Shown here: piece after piece, positions 29,260 to 38,898 of the stretch
Layout: every line of letters begins with the position of its first letter
Position numbering within the stretch: position 1 is the stretch's first letter
Source of the DNA: Cerrena zonata
Lineage: Eukaryota; Basidiomycota; Agaricomycetes; Polyporales; Cerrenaceae
Assembly (NCBI GenBank): GCA_038087015.1
Contig: JASBNA010000089.1
Span: 83,788-147,787 of the forward strand
Length of the DNA stretch: 64,000 nucleotides
Direction: 5' to 3'
Notes under the pieces: model-generated
Databases searched by the model: none
Told to the model about the DNA's origin: nothing
The model's input: only the letters and a program-made list of their open reading frames with translations
Position numbers and translations under genes: made by a program

Positions 29260-30468
29260 ATGATGAACATTGTGAGGCGATGGTCGTTCAGAAGACCCGG
29301 GATCCATTTAATGAGGCGATACGTATCCAGTGGGCAAGAAGAACTATATCGGCCAATCCATCCATTACTACTCAAACGAGCAGAATTAATGGAAAAAGAG
29401 TATGAGGAATTATCGCAAGAAATGAATGAAAAATCGGGTAGTTTTAGTCAAGAAAGTAACGTTAGACTCTCCAATCTTTCAGTGATCCTTGAGAATTACG
29501 AGCAGTATAAGCACGACATCAAGAATCTTGAAGGATTAAAGGAGATGATTGAAGATCCAGAAGGAGATTCCGAATTAGCAGAAGAATCAATGAAGGAATT
29601 ACAAGCAATGTTACCCAATTTTAATGAATCTATTAATGTATTGCAAACCCGGTTATTGCCCAGCTTGCCTCATAGCGATAAACCAGCTTTAATAGAATTA
29701 AGACCAGGGGTAGGGGGACATGAGGCAGGGATTTTCACCAGTGATTTAAAATCAATGTATACTAATTTTGCTCAATATAACAAATGGAAATGGCAAATAA
29801 TCAGTGAGAACTTCGCCAATAATGGATATTGCAATGAGTGTATTATAAGTATCGATTCACCGGAGGCATATAATATATTACGTCATGAAAGTGGAGTTCA
29901 TCGAGTACAAAGAATTCCTCTTACCGAGTCCAAAGGAAGAATACATACCAGTACGGCTGCAGTGGTGGTCTTACCAAAGATATCTACCGGGACCGAGGCA
30001 TCATTGAAAGAAGACGAAAGGCAGTTTGCCCCGGGAGAAGTTAGAGTTGATACCATGAGAGCAGGAGGTAAGGGAGGACAACATGTCAATACCACCGATT
30101 CTGCCGTTAGGTTGGTTCACATACCTACTGGAACCACCGTGCAACAACAAGATGAACGATCACAACCCCGAAACAAAGCCAAAGCTTTTCTGATCTTAAG
30201 ATCAAGATTAGCAGCTTTAGAAAGAGAAAAAGAAATCCTGGAACAAAGAAAATTAAGAACTGATCAAGTCACCACTACAGATAGATCAGACAAAATCAGA
30301 ACCTACAACTACCCCCAGAATCGTATCACCGACCATAGGTGTGGGTATTCCATGCACGATATCGAAGGCTGTATGCTGGGAGTAAGATTAATGGATATTA
30401 TTGCAAAAGTTGAACAGCACGAATTTGAAGAGAGACTTCAGCTCTTAATTGCCAGTGCCTCCAACTAG
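29260..30468 (+). CDS. MRF1: Mitochondrial translation release factor 1
   Basis: Class I peptide chain release factor of the mitochondrion, terminating at UAA and UAG. The product of 402 residues (S. cerevisiae 413) starts with a basic targeting sequence (MMNIVRRWSFRRPGIHLMRR). It then shows the RF1 layout: an N-terminal helical domain; RPGVGGHEAG; the tripeptide anticodon PLT (about 220-222) within VQRIPLTESKGRIHTS; and the peptidyl-hydrolysis GGQ at about 272-274 in AGGKGGQHVN. The ATG at 29260 is chosen, with another ATG immediately after it; the longer frame from 29242 starts at TTG. The frame is intact. Confidence 0.95.
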   Translation: MMNIVRRWSFRRPGIHLMRRYVSSGQEELYRPIHPLLLKRAELMEKEYEELSQEMNEKSGSFSQESNVRLSNLSVILENYEQYKHDIKNLEGLKEMIEDPEGDSELAEESMKELQAMLPNFNESINVLQTRLLPSLPHSDKPALIELRPGVGGHEAGIFTSDLKSMYTNFAQYNKWKWQIISENFANNGYCNECIISIDSPEAYNILRHESGVHRVQRIPLTESKGRIHTSTAAVVVLPKISTGTEASLKEDERQFAPGEVRVDTMRAGGKGGQHVNTTDSAVRLVHIPTGTTVQQQDERSQPRNKAKAFLILRSRLAALEREKEILEQRKLRTDQVTTTDRSDKIRTYNYPQNRITDHRCGYSMHDIEGCMLGVRLMDIIAKVEQHEFEERLQLLIASASN

Positions 30469-30586
30469 CTTGTATATAGTTTGTATATAGTATAACATGC
30501 TGGATAGATTAGTAGCTTGTAGAAGAGTGACTGAATTGATGCAAAAAACCACTATCCGAGGGCAGCCTGTCCACCCCCGGAAATCC

Positions 30587-30604
30587 TGGGCCCAGCTGGG
30601 CCCA
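30587..30604. repeat. 18-bp perfect palindrome with two GGGCCC cores
   Basis: TGGGCCCAGCTGGGCCCA equals its own reverse complement and includes two overlapping GGGCCC hexamers around AGCT. It could form a short cruciform or bind a dimeric factor. Confidence 0.85.
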
Positions 30605-30663
30605 CATGGCGAGCGCCGCCCAAAGTGTGGGGACAATTAGAGAAACGTAGGCCCGTTTGTTTA

Positions 30664-30679
30664 TTTACGGGCCCGTAAA
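30664..30679. repeat. 16-bp perfect palindrome around GGGCCC
   Basis: TTTACGGGCCCGTAAA equals its own reverse complement. The half-site GGCCCGT recurs at about 30651 and 30692, so the block holds several related elements within 100 bases. Confidence 0.85.
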
Positions 30680-30718
30680 GAGACTTTGTAGGCCCGTTGC
30701 ACCGGTGCTGTAAACCCT

Positions 30719-30889
30719 GATGTATTGATGTATTGATTATTGATGTATTGATGTATTGACGTCTTATGTATTGATGTATTGACGTCTTATGTATTGATGT
30801 ATTGACGTCTTATGTATTGACGTGTTGATGTGTTGATGTCTTATGTATTGACGTCTTATGTCTTATATCTTGTGTCTTGATGTCTTATG
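30719..30889 (+). repeat. Minisatellite, 23-bp unit with TGACGTC
   Basis: Tandem array of the unit TGTATTGATGTATTGACGTCTTA and shortened variants. The smaller word ATGTATTG repeats inside it. Near-perfect 23-base periodicity holds from about 30740 to 30820 and decays toward 30889. TTGACGTCTTA occurs four times. Confidence 0.88.
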
Positions 30890-32095
30890 CCTTGCTTGTT
30901 CTTCGTTGTGATGGCCACTTCCGAGGGCACCAGGGGTGCATTCCGAGGGAATATCAACACATTTTTGGAATTGCCGCTGGTACTCCTTCTGCTCCTTCTT
31001 CTCCTTCTTCTTCTTCTTCTTTCGTTTGGCTCTGTGTTCCCTTCGGTTATTATTGTGCTGCTTCAATCGCTGCCTGCTCCAAGCGCATTCCACACTTCGG
31101 TGACCAGCAATTTTGTTCTTCTGGATACGGACCCCGGTAACTAGTTGATTCGATCTATCACCATCGCACCACCACCTTCGCTTTGAAACGCAATTGCTTT
31201 CGTTTCCCTCCATTCGCTTTTCCCCCAGGCTTCCCAGGCCCATTCCCACCACTGCTCTCGTTACTCGCCATTCTACTCTACAGCTTGATCCCGACAAAGA
31301 TCAATATAGACAACCCTGGTGACAAGCTGATTGATAGTTAAGCTATTCTAGGCGCGCCCGCATTATATTTTGAGCAAGGGGCTTTTTTTCTGGCTTTTTT
31401 GTTATTTTGGTTGTCGCTTTGTTTTTAGTGGGATTTTCAACTTTCCAAATTCTTCCTGCTCAGTTCCTAAAATAGGCAAAACTAACTTTAAAGATTTTGA
31501 ACTATTAATTTTTGTTTCGGTTTGAACAAAAATAACTTTCCTTTCCCATTTCATGGTGGCCATAAGATAGCTTTAGACCTGGCTCCTGATTTTACTGAAA
31601 ACGTACAAGGGCTATTTATTAGTTCACGACATATAATAAAGAAGAAAAGATTTCCTTTGTCTATATTTGTGCTTTCTTTCCTTTTCTTTTTTGTTTTTTA
31701 CTCTAGAATTTAATTTTTCTTCTGTCTTTAATTTTTTTTTTTTTTTTTTTTTGGTTTTTGGTGGAAATTTTTTTCCTCTACGTTTTAACTTACGTCTACT
31801 ACTTTAGGATTTGGGAAGTTGTTAGTTTTTTACCAAACAAGTATCCGTTTTCAAGATTCTAATAAGTTCATTTGATCGATCCCCATCCCTTTAGGTGTGG
31901 TCTATGCTTTTGTTCAATTTTTCAAAATCTAATCTAGCGTTTGTTTCGCCGCCATCTTATATTTTGTTGTTCCCCTTAGAGTGAGACCCTGACATATACC
32001 CATTCAATCGAACTCCTCTTGTCTTAGTCAAGATATAGTCAAAATAGTGAAAGCAAACTGAAAGAATCAAAAGAGAGTCGAAAAAAAAGAAGAAG

Positions 32096-33019
32096 ATGCT
32101 ACGTCTGATGCTATATCTATTTCTATGTCTTTGCCATATGACTTTGATTCAAGGTTTGGGATTGAGTATACCCCCAGTTCAAAAAAGTGATGTCAAACAT
32201 TACTCAAGTCTTGATCATCTATATAATTGTATTTCCTATCCAACAGTGAAGGATGATATTATTTTAGTAACTGTGGACGCGGGTGATAAATTACCATCTC
32301 AAACTTTAAATTTACACATTTTTGATTCAGATGCAAATGATTTACGTATCAAAAAGGGTTTATCTCAGTCTTTTGAATTACTTTTCACAAATTTGAATAG
32401 TCCAAATCAATTTGATGTTAATAATAACTTGGTTAAAAAATCAAAAATCTTAAATAAATTGAATCTTGGTCTAAATACTCATAAATCAAATCAAGCTAAT
32501 AATCAAAGAACTCAAGAGGTTTTGAATAGTCATAAAGGTAAATCATTAATTTACATTTGTTTTGATAATTTATATAATGATAAATCTTGGTCTTTTAAAC
32601 CTCAATTCCATGATGTTCAAGTTTCCGTTGATATTAAAAATATAACCACTATCAAACAAACAAATTATAAAAACTATGCAAAATACTTTCAAATGCACCA
32701 AAAATCAAAACTGAAAGAAGATAATTCACCTACAAGAGATGAAATTATAAATCATCTTCAAAATTTTAATGAAGATGATTTCGATAATAAAATTCAATTC
32801 ATAGAATCTGAATTAAACATCATCATTGAAAATTTGAAGAATTCAGAAATTATGCTTTCAAATTTAATGGAACAAGAATTTAAATTACGTGATATTAACG
32901 AATCCATTTATTCTCGTTATACAATTCTGTCTGCAGTTTTGGTTTCAGCAATTTGTTTATTTGGTCTATTCCAAATTGTTTATTTCAAATGTTACTTGAA
33001 AAAAACAAAAGTTCTTTGA
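32096..33019 (+). CDS. p24-family ER-Golgi cargo receptor, unusually long
   Basis: Type I membrane protein of the EMP24/GP25L (p24) family found in COPI/COPII vesicles. The 307-residue product has a signal peptide (about 1-20). The lumenal GOLD-like domain follows. The membrane-proximal coiled coil (about 220-275) ends in the family motif LRDINESIYSRYTILSAV, then comes a C-terminal membrane segment (about 278-297). The short cytosolic tail YFKCYLKKTKVL has an aromatic pair and lysines for coat binding. Most p24 proteins are about 200-220 residues. The excess lies in the GOLD region (about residues 95-150), which is Asn/Lys-rich and probably an insertion between strands. The subfamily (ERP-type) is not assigned. 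Confidence 0.75.
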   Translation: MLRLMLYLFLCLCHMTLIQGLGLSIPPVQKSDVKHYSSLDHLYNCISYPTVKDDIILVTVDAGDKLPSQTLNLHIFDSDANDLRIKKGLSQSFELLFTNLNSPNQFDVNNNLVKKSKILNKLNLGLNTHKSNQANNQRTQEVLNSHKGKSLIYICFDNLYNDKSWSFKPQFHDVQVSVDIKNITTIKQTNYKNYAKYFQMHQKSKLKEDNSPTRDEIINHLQNFNEDDFDNKIQFIESELNIIIENLKNSEIMLSNLMEQEFKLRDINESIYSRYTILSAVLVSAICLFGLFQIVYFKCYLKKTKVL

Positions 33020-33291
33020 TATTTCATTAATTGTTGTTATTATTATTATTATTATTATTAGCATAACTTATCTTCTATCAACTATTTATTTCTCCATTTT
33101 TTCTTTTCAATAATAGTTTCTTTCTTGGGTTGATATCAAATAAAGAGATATAAAAGAATAATATTTATTTAGAAATTCATCAAACATTGAAAGTATTACT
33201 ACTTCCTACATTAATATTTCCTACATTAATAATTCATACTATAACTAATGTACATTAATAACTATCATTATAAAAAAAAGCTTCTTGTATT

Positions 33292-34383
33292 CTATACATT
33301 TGAGTTGGATGTTCCTCTCATATTTTCATTACTTATAACATCTTGACAAATACTTTCCATTGCATCTTTATCAATTAAACTTCCAACATTTGAAAATGCT
33401 AAACTTGCATCATATCCTAATTTTATTCTTTGTTCAGTTATACCTAATTCTCCATAACTCAATGCTTTCAAAACATTATAATAACGGGCTATATTATTTC
33501 TAATGTTATTCCCAATATCTTTATCATTATTATCACTGTAAATCTCCCATGAACTGGCTTCTTCTAATTTGGTAATAGATATCGATCCTTGACCTGGATT
33601 ATATCCTTGGGCAGAATCTAAACCTGCTTGTGCTTTATTGGTAACTCCGCTAGTATTCACTTTATTAGCAGAATTATTTGGAGTCTTATATAACCATATG
33701 TAACCATTTATACCTAATATGATACTGACATTTCCTGGTAAATCATGAGTATGGTTTTTCAGTTTAATAATAAGACTCAGTGGTACTTTTAAGAAAATAC
33801 CATTTCTTAATTTACCATACTTTAACGAACGAGTATGCAATGAAGCTGCCCCATTACTAAATATCGATTGAACTTCAGCATTTAATAAATCTCCTTCTTT
33901 TAAAAAATTTCTCATTTGTAATTCATCGCTTTCACTTTTTCTCCTTAATATCCCCCCAGGTAAATTAACCGAACCCAACATTAGAATTGCATCTTGTTTA
34001 CATCCAATATCAACTTTCCATCTCTTTGCTCCAACTTCAGTAATTCTACCAACAACATGATCCCCAGTCTCTGCTTCGTATCTTCCTCGTAATGGAATCA
34101 CACTCAATAACCTATTAACCCTTGATATGTTCCCTGCAACACATGAATATGTCTTATCTTCAAGAAAATATGTACCGTGACCTTTCATCCAAATAGGATC
34201 ATCAGTAACCAACTCCCCTGGTGTCACTATTGACTTATCCGATTTTTCATTGGTCTTACTCTGGGTGGCTCCTTCCTCATTTTGCATTTCTATATCGGAG
34301 TCAACGTCAGAGTCAATGTCTATGGCATTACTGCTGCTAGAAAGAGCAGGCTTGGTGATGCTGATAACCTCTGTCACGTCCAT
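33292..34383 (-). CDS. RRP4: Exosome cap subunit Rrp4
   Basis: RNA-binding cap protein of the exosome. The 363-residue product has an acidic N-terminal tail, then the N-terminal domain (VTPGELVTDDPIWMKGHGTYF). The S1 domain is at about 95-180 (GDHVVGRITEVGAKRWKVDIG...LMLGSVNLPGGILRRKSESDELQMRNFLKEGDLLNAEVQ). The KH-type domain follows with the G.NG motif as GINGYIW (about 233-239). It matches yeast Rrp4 (359) throughout. A Ser/Asn-rich insertion (about 245-275) interrupts the C-terminal part. It pairs functionally with RRP42 20 kb away. Divergent from TRM5 with 209 bases between ATGs. Confidence 0.94.
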   Translation of the reverse strand: MDVTEVISITKPALSSSSNAIDIDSDVDSDIEMQNEEGATQSKTNEKSDKSIVTPGELVTDDPIWMKGHGTYFLEDKTYSCVAGNISRVNRLLSVIPLRGRYEAETGDHVVGRITEVGAKRWKVDIGCKQDAILMLGSVNLPGGILRRKSESDELQMRNFLKEGDLLNAEVQSIFSNGAASLHTRSLKYGKLRNGIFLKVPLSLIIKLKNHTHDLPGNVSIILGINGYIWLYKTPNNSANKVNTSGVTNKAQAGLDSAQGYNPGQGSISITKLEEASSWEIYSDNNDKDIGNNIRNNIARYYNVLKALSYGELGITEQRIKLGYDASLAFSNVGSLIDKDAMESICQDVISNENMRGTSNSNV

Positions 34384-34592
34384 GCTTGTCGTATTCGAAT
34401 CGTTATCGAAGATGTTGTAGAGGTTTATGTCTTCTCAGATTTTTTTTCACTTTAAATTTTTAAGCAGTGATGACCTTTGTGCAGGTTTTCGATTTTGACA
34501 ATTTTTTTTTTTTTTGTTCATCTTTTCATTACAACTTCGTTCTCTAAAGTCATTTGGTGTTGATTTTCCCGGGGTAAAGACTTGGGAAGTAG

Positions 34593-36083
34593 ATGTTTAA
34601 TATTGCAAGACCGTATTTTATTAATAGTCTCCGGTTGAACTTGAAAAAAAACGTGAGTAAAGCATTTTATTCTGGTGTAAATAGAACTGATCGAAAATTA
34701 ATGATGAGAGAAAACGATTTTAGTCCCCCAATTAATCGCTCTATGAGAGAGTTAGACCGTTCTTTTTTCCATAAGAAGGTTAATTTGTTGGTGGCATATT
34801 TCCCCAATCCAAAATACATCGGAGACTTTGTTCGTAATTGTCAACCTGATATACTAAATATTCCATCGGTGAAGCATATAGTGCCAGTGGAAGACTCTAA
34901 AGGCGTTTTATTAAGGAAGGAACTCAATGATGTCGATACTTACGAAGAAAAAGTATCATCCGTGACCAAAGAAAAGATAAATGAATATAATATCCAGATT
35001 AAGCCTTATGTCATGACTTTGAATTATGATTTTTGGAAAGCCGATGACATCCTTGGAGCGGTTCTACCAGAAAACCTACTTGACGAAGTACCAACAGGAT
35101 ATGCACAGGCAGGACATGTCGCTCATCTTAACTTAAGAGAGGAGTTCAAGCCATACGGCTCATTGATTGGCCAAGTTATTCTCGATAAAAACACCCAGGT
35201 TCAAACGGTTGTTGATAAAGTGGGCAGTATTCATACTAAATTCAGAACTTTTGATATGAAAGTATTAGCCGGTAAGAATGACTTGATGGTTGAGCAAAAT
35301 GAAAGTGGTTGTAAATTCAGATTTGACTTTAGTAAAGTTTATTGGAACTCCAGATTGAGTACTGAGCATGACCGTTTAGTCAACCAATTCAAAACCAAAG
35401 AGGCAGTGGCCGACGTCTTTGCTGGTGTTGGTCCTTTTGCAGTACCAGCAGGTAAGAAGGGTGTCTTGGTGTTGGCTAACGATTTAAATCCAGAATCCTA
35501 TTCTTCTTTAAAAGAAAATATAACTTTGAATAAGACTGATGATTGTGTCAAGGCTTTTAACTTCGATGGCCGTGAATTCATCCGTAAATCACCACAGTTA
35601 TTATTAGACTGGCACAACTCTACAAAATCAATCGAAAGAACAAAAGTTGTCAAACGTCGTAAAATCGATCCTGAAACTAATGAAAAAATAAGCGTAAGGG
35701 ATACCCAACACACTCTTATAGACATTCCTCAATTCTTTACTGACTATGTTATGAATTTACCCGACTCGGCTTTAACCTTCCTTGATGAATTTGTTGGCTT
35801 ATATTCAGAGGTTGGTGAATCAATCAAGTCAGTTCCTGGTTTCAAATTACCTAAAATCAACGTTCATTGTTTCGAAAAGTTCTCGATAGATGAAAAACCT
35901 ACACCATCAGAAGAGGAACTACATAAGAGAGTACATGCTAGAATAGTCAAGTTGATAGATTATGATCTTCCTTTTGATGCTTGCAAATTCCATTTGGTAA
36001 GGAGTGTTGCTCCAACTAAACCTATGTTCTGCGTGACCTTCACTTTACCCGAAGAAGTCGCTTTCAAAGAGAGATCCCACTAA
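34593..36083 (+). CDS. TRM5: tRNA (guanine-37-N1)-methyltransferase Trm5
   Basis: Methylates G37 next to the anticodon in nuclear/cytosolic and mitochondrial tRNAs, preventing frameshifting. The 496-residue product (S. cerevisiae 499) has the D1-D2-D3 layout: RNA-contact domain D1 near 40-150; D2 with HVAHLNLREEFKPYGSLIGQVILDKN (about 175-200); and the class I methyltransferase fold with motif I ADVFAGVGPFAVPAG (about 273-287) and NDLNPES (about 295-301). Residues 1-35 are basic and hydroxylated like a mitochondrial presequence, with Met37/Met38 offering a second start for a nuclear/cytosolic form. Confidence 0.95.
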   Translation: MFNIARPYFINSLRLNLKKNVSKAFYSGVNRTDRKLMMRENDFSPPINRSMRELDRSFFHKKVNLLVAYFPNPKYIGDFVRNCQPDILNIPSVKHIVPVEDSKGVLLRKELNDVDTYEEKVSSVTKEKINEYNIQIKPYVMTLNYDFWKADDILGAVLPENLLDEVPTGYAQAGHVAHLNLREEFKPYGSLIGQVILDKNTQVQTVVDKVGSIHTKFRTFDMKVLAGKNDLMVEQNESGCKFRFDFSKVYWNSRLSTEHDRLVNQFKTKEAVADVFAGVGPFAVPAGKKGVLVLANDLNPESYSSLKENITLNKTDDCVKAFNFDGREFIRKSPQLLLDWHNSTKSIERTKVVKRRKIDPETNEKISVRDTQHTLIDIPQFFTDYVMNLPDSALTFLDEFVGLYSEVGESIKSVPGFKLPKINVHCFEKFSIDEKPTPSEEELHKRVHARIVKLIDYDLPFDACKFHLVRSVAPTKPMFCVTFTLPEEVAFKERSH

Positions 36084-36251
36084 TTGTATATAGCTAATAG
36101 ATGCCGTTCATTGCGTATTAATTGATTTGGGAATTTGTGGTTGCAAATCTTTTCTTTTCTTCCTTTTTTTTTTTTGCGGCCATCAAAATTTTGTAGTCAA
36201 AATCAAGCCCCTGAGCTACTCGAATGAATCTTCAAAGACATTTGAAATACT

Positions 36252-38897
36252 ATGCTGTCCCTAATATATGATGAAAGCGGCGACATTGACTATACTGAAC
36301 TCACCCTGTCATATATGTCTTTTTTCTCTCTGGAAAAATTTCAAAACCTTCTCAATACCACTCAAAATGGAGCTGCCCATTCTTCTTCAGGCATAGAATT
36401 ATCTGTTCTTGTCAAAAATGTTATCACTTCTTTATGCTTTTGTATTATTCAATTAACTTTTTTTTGTTTTTTCAGGACCATCTTCAAGTTCCTTTATCAG
36501 CCTAGGTGCTGTTGCGTACCGATCAGTCAAAGAATGGAACCACTTCCCAAAGGACTTCTAAGTTGGATTTTGCCAACGTTGAAAAACGAGACCCATTTTT
36601 ATTTAGCAATGGGACTAGACGCATATTTCTTTGTTCGTTTTATCAGTATTTTGCTCCTATTCTTCTCGTCTGTTGGATTTCTCAACATGTTTGTCTTGAT
36701 TCCCCTTAATTTGACTGGTAGGGATTCTCAACATTCGGCAACTGGTCTAGATAGGTTGAGTCTCTCTAATATATCTGTCTCCAAAGTGGGCAGACTTAAT
36801 GGTCATTTCGTCATGAGCTTATTAACTATTGCCTGTTTCCATTGGGTTTTGATTTATGAATTACAAAGTTTTGTCAGGATAAGACAGGCTTATCTTCAAT
36901 CCAAAAAACACAAGTCACATCTCATCCATAAAACTCTTCTAATATCGAATTTACCACATTATGGAAAGGATGGAACTCTATTGAAAACAATTCTTCTGGT
37001 GATTCCAGGAGGCGTTCAAAGAATTTGGTATGTTAATGATTTTCAAGGTATCTGTACAGCAACAAAAAAAGCAAAAGAAGCTTTGCAGTATCTTGAGCAA
37101 GCAGAAATGAAGTACTTATGTGCATATATGAAAAAGTATACCGTGAAGAATAATGACAGGAGGAGCATAGACTACAATGAAAGCAGAAAGACGTTGATTC
37201 ATAATCCCACTCTCGCAGATGAGTCCTTATACCCTCTATTTTATCCACCGATATACTTACCAACCTTTAAACTACCTTATTCTAACACACTTCTTGACTT
37301 AAGGCTTCCTTCTTTTCTAAGACTTTTTCTATTTCAAAAGAGGGTCCACATGATAGACTGGTCTTTGCAACAACTCGAAGAGTGTCAAAAGACAATCGAC
37401 CATTTCAAAATCTTACAAGCAGAAGATAAGTTGCCAAAATTAGATAAAGTCTTTGTCCAATTTGAATCACAAACAAGTGCTTACATCGCCCATCAATGTT
37501 TACTTTCCCAAATTCAGGGGAATTTAGATATCACTTTGATTGAGGTTCATCCTCACGACATTCTATGGAATAACCTACTTCATGAAAATTCGACGGTTTC
37601 CATTTTTGAAAAATATTTAGTGGTCATCTTATCAACTTTAATAATTATCCTTTATGTTGTACCGGTATCTTTTATAGGATTAATTTCTCAACTTCCCCTA
37701 CTAACTCAATTGATTCCATCAATGAGATGGATCTATCGTCTTCCGGAAGAGATTAGAGATTCAATATCGAGTTTTCTTCCTGCAGTTCTTCTCTCCATTC
37801 TCACTGATATATTATTAATAACTTTCAGATGTCTTACTTACTACAAGCGGAAACTCACTGGGGCACAATTAGAGATTGATTTGCAAAAATGGTATTTTGC
37901 CTTCTTATTTGTGCAACAGTTCTTAGTAGTGACTATTCTGACCAGTATTATAGTCGTATTCAAACAAATTGTGGAACAGCCAACTTCGATACCAATACTT
38001 TTGGCTGCAAATCTTCCCAAAGCTGCGACTTTTTTTTTTCAGTATATCTCTTTGAAAGCATTTGCATTTTGTGGAAATAAGTTTTTAAGACTAGACGAGC
38101 TCTTTCTACATTTCACTTGGTATAAAATCAGAGATATCACTCCCAGACAACGTTTTTATAGACTCATAACATTACCAAGGGTGAATTGGGGCTCAGTGTA
38201 TCCAGTGTTTTCAGTCTACGGTTCTATTGGTTTAGCTTATTGTTTGATCTCTCCTTTAATATCAGTATTTATTACATTTATACTTTCGCTAGCATTGCTC
38301 TACTATAAGTACAGCTTGAAATATATCTACAACCATATAAATATTTCAGAAACCTATGGGAGACTTTATCCAATAGCTTTATTTAATCTTTATACTGGAA
38401 TATATTGCTTAGAGTTTTGCTTAATTGGGATATTCTTTTCGCTGAAGAATAATCAAGGTGTTTGTCCAATGAAGATTCAAGGGACAATCATGCTGATAGT
38501 TTTACTCTTAACTATATTCGGTAATATTTCTATCTATCAACGATATGTGAATCATTTTTCATATTTACCTATTCTATCGGATAAAGAACCTTCAGAGTTG
38601 GAGCCAGGCTCTAGGTTCCGGTCGCCGAAAGAAAACGCAGACGAACTCTCATTGAACGACAATAGTTTTTACCTGAATCAAGCTATGTTTTACTCACATC
38701 CATCTTTCAAGTATGAGAAACCAAAGATATGGTTACCTAAGGATCACTTATCCGAAAGCGACCGAGAAATCAAGAGATTAATCGAGAAAAGCTCAGTGCT
38801 TCAAGGAGGTTCAACTAAAGGAGCCAAGATCGAGGTACTTGAAAAATTCAAAAAAATTCGTTTAACAGTCACAGAAGCTGCTCCTGATTATAAATAG
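36252..38897 (+). CDS. CSC1/RSN1/PHM7-family (OSCA/TMEM63-like) membrane protein
   Basis: Polytopic protein of the DUF221 family, whose plant and animal members are osmo- or mechanosensitive cation channels. S. cerevisiae has Csc1, Rsn1, Phm7 and Spo75. The 881-residue product has an N-terminal group of three membrane segments, the FYLAMGLDAYFFVRFI block, and a cytosolic RNA-recognition-like domain (about 225-420: HKTLLISNLP, IPGGVQRIWYVNDF, LEQAEMKY, KVFVQFESQTSAYIAHQ). A core of about eight membrane helices runs from 450 to 760, with a short cytosolic tail. Which paralogue it represents is not clear. Its stop codon is one base from the RAD4-type stop on the other strand. Confidence 0.85.
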   Translation: MLSLIYDESGDIDYTELTLSYMSFFSLEKFQNLLNTTQNGAAHSSSGIELSVLVKNVITSLCFCIIQLTFFCFFRTIFKFLYQPRCCCVPISQRMEPLPKGLLSWILPTLKNETHFYLAMGLDAYFFVRFISILLLFFSSVGFLNMFVLIPLNLTGRDSQHSATGLDRLSLSNISVSKVGRLNGHFVMSLLTIACFHWVLIYELQSFVRIRQAYLQSKKHKSHLIHKTLLISNLPHYGKDGTLLKTILLVIPGGVQRIWYVNDFQGICTATKKAKEALQYLEQAEMKYLCAYMKKYTVKNNDRRSIDYNESRKTLIHNPTLADESLYPLFYPPIYLPTFKLPYSNTLLDLRLPSFLRLFLFQKRVHMIDWSLQQLEECQKTIDHFKILQAEDKLPKLDKVFVQFESQTSAYIAHQCLLSQIQGNLDITLIEVHPHDILWNNLLHENSTVSIFEKYLVVILSTLIIILYVVPVSFIGLISQLPLLTQLIPSMRWIYRLPEEIRDSISSFLPAVLLSILTDILLITFRCLTYYKRKLTGAQLEIDLQKWYFAFLFVQQFLVVTILTSIIVVFKQIVEQPTSIPILLAANLPKAATFFFQYISLKAFAFCGNKFLRLDELFLHFTWYKIRDITPRQRFYRLITLPRVNWGSVYPVFSVYGSIGLAYCLISPLISVFITFILSLALLYYKYSLKYIYNHINISETYGRLYPIALFNLYTGIYCLEFCLIGIFFSLKNNQGVCPMKIQGTIMLIVLLLTIFGNISIYQRYVNHFSYLPILSDKEPSELEPGSRFRSPKENADELSLNDNSFYLNQAMFYSHPSFKYEKPKIWLPKDHLSESDREIKRLIEKSSVLQGGSTKGAKIEVLEKFKKIRLTVTEAAPDYK

Positions 38898-38898
38898 A

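Larger units (their letters stand above)
30469..32095. other. Long intergenic region with palindromes and minisatellite
   Basis: 1.6 kb between MRF1 and the p24 gene. From left to right it holds two perfect GGGCCC-centred palindromes, a 23-bp minisatellite, a CT-rich tract near 30975-31020, a GC-richer patch to about 31300, then T-rich promoter-like sequence with a 21-T run at 31732-31752. Open frames at 30863-31297 and 31522-31713 are low-complexity and unsupported. Confidence 0.5.

Noticed and set aside
30863..31297. 144-codon minus-strand frame over the minisatellite edge
   Set aside because: Lys/Glu and Arg runs come from the CT-rich tract, and there is no domain or conserved block.
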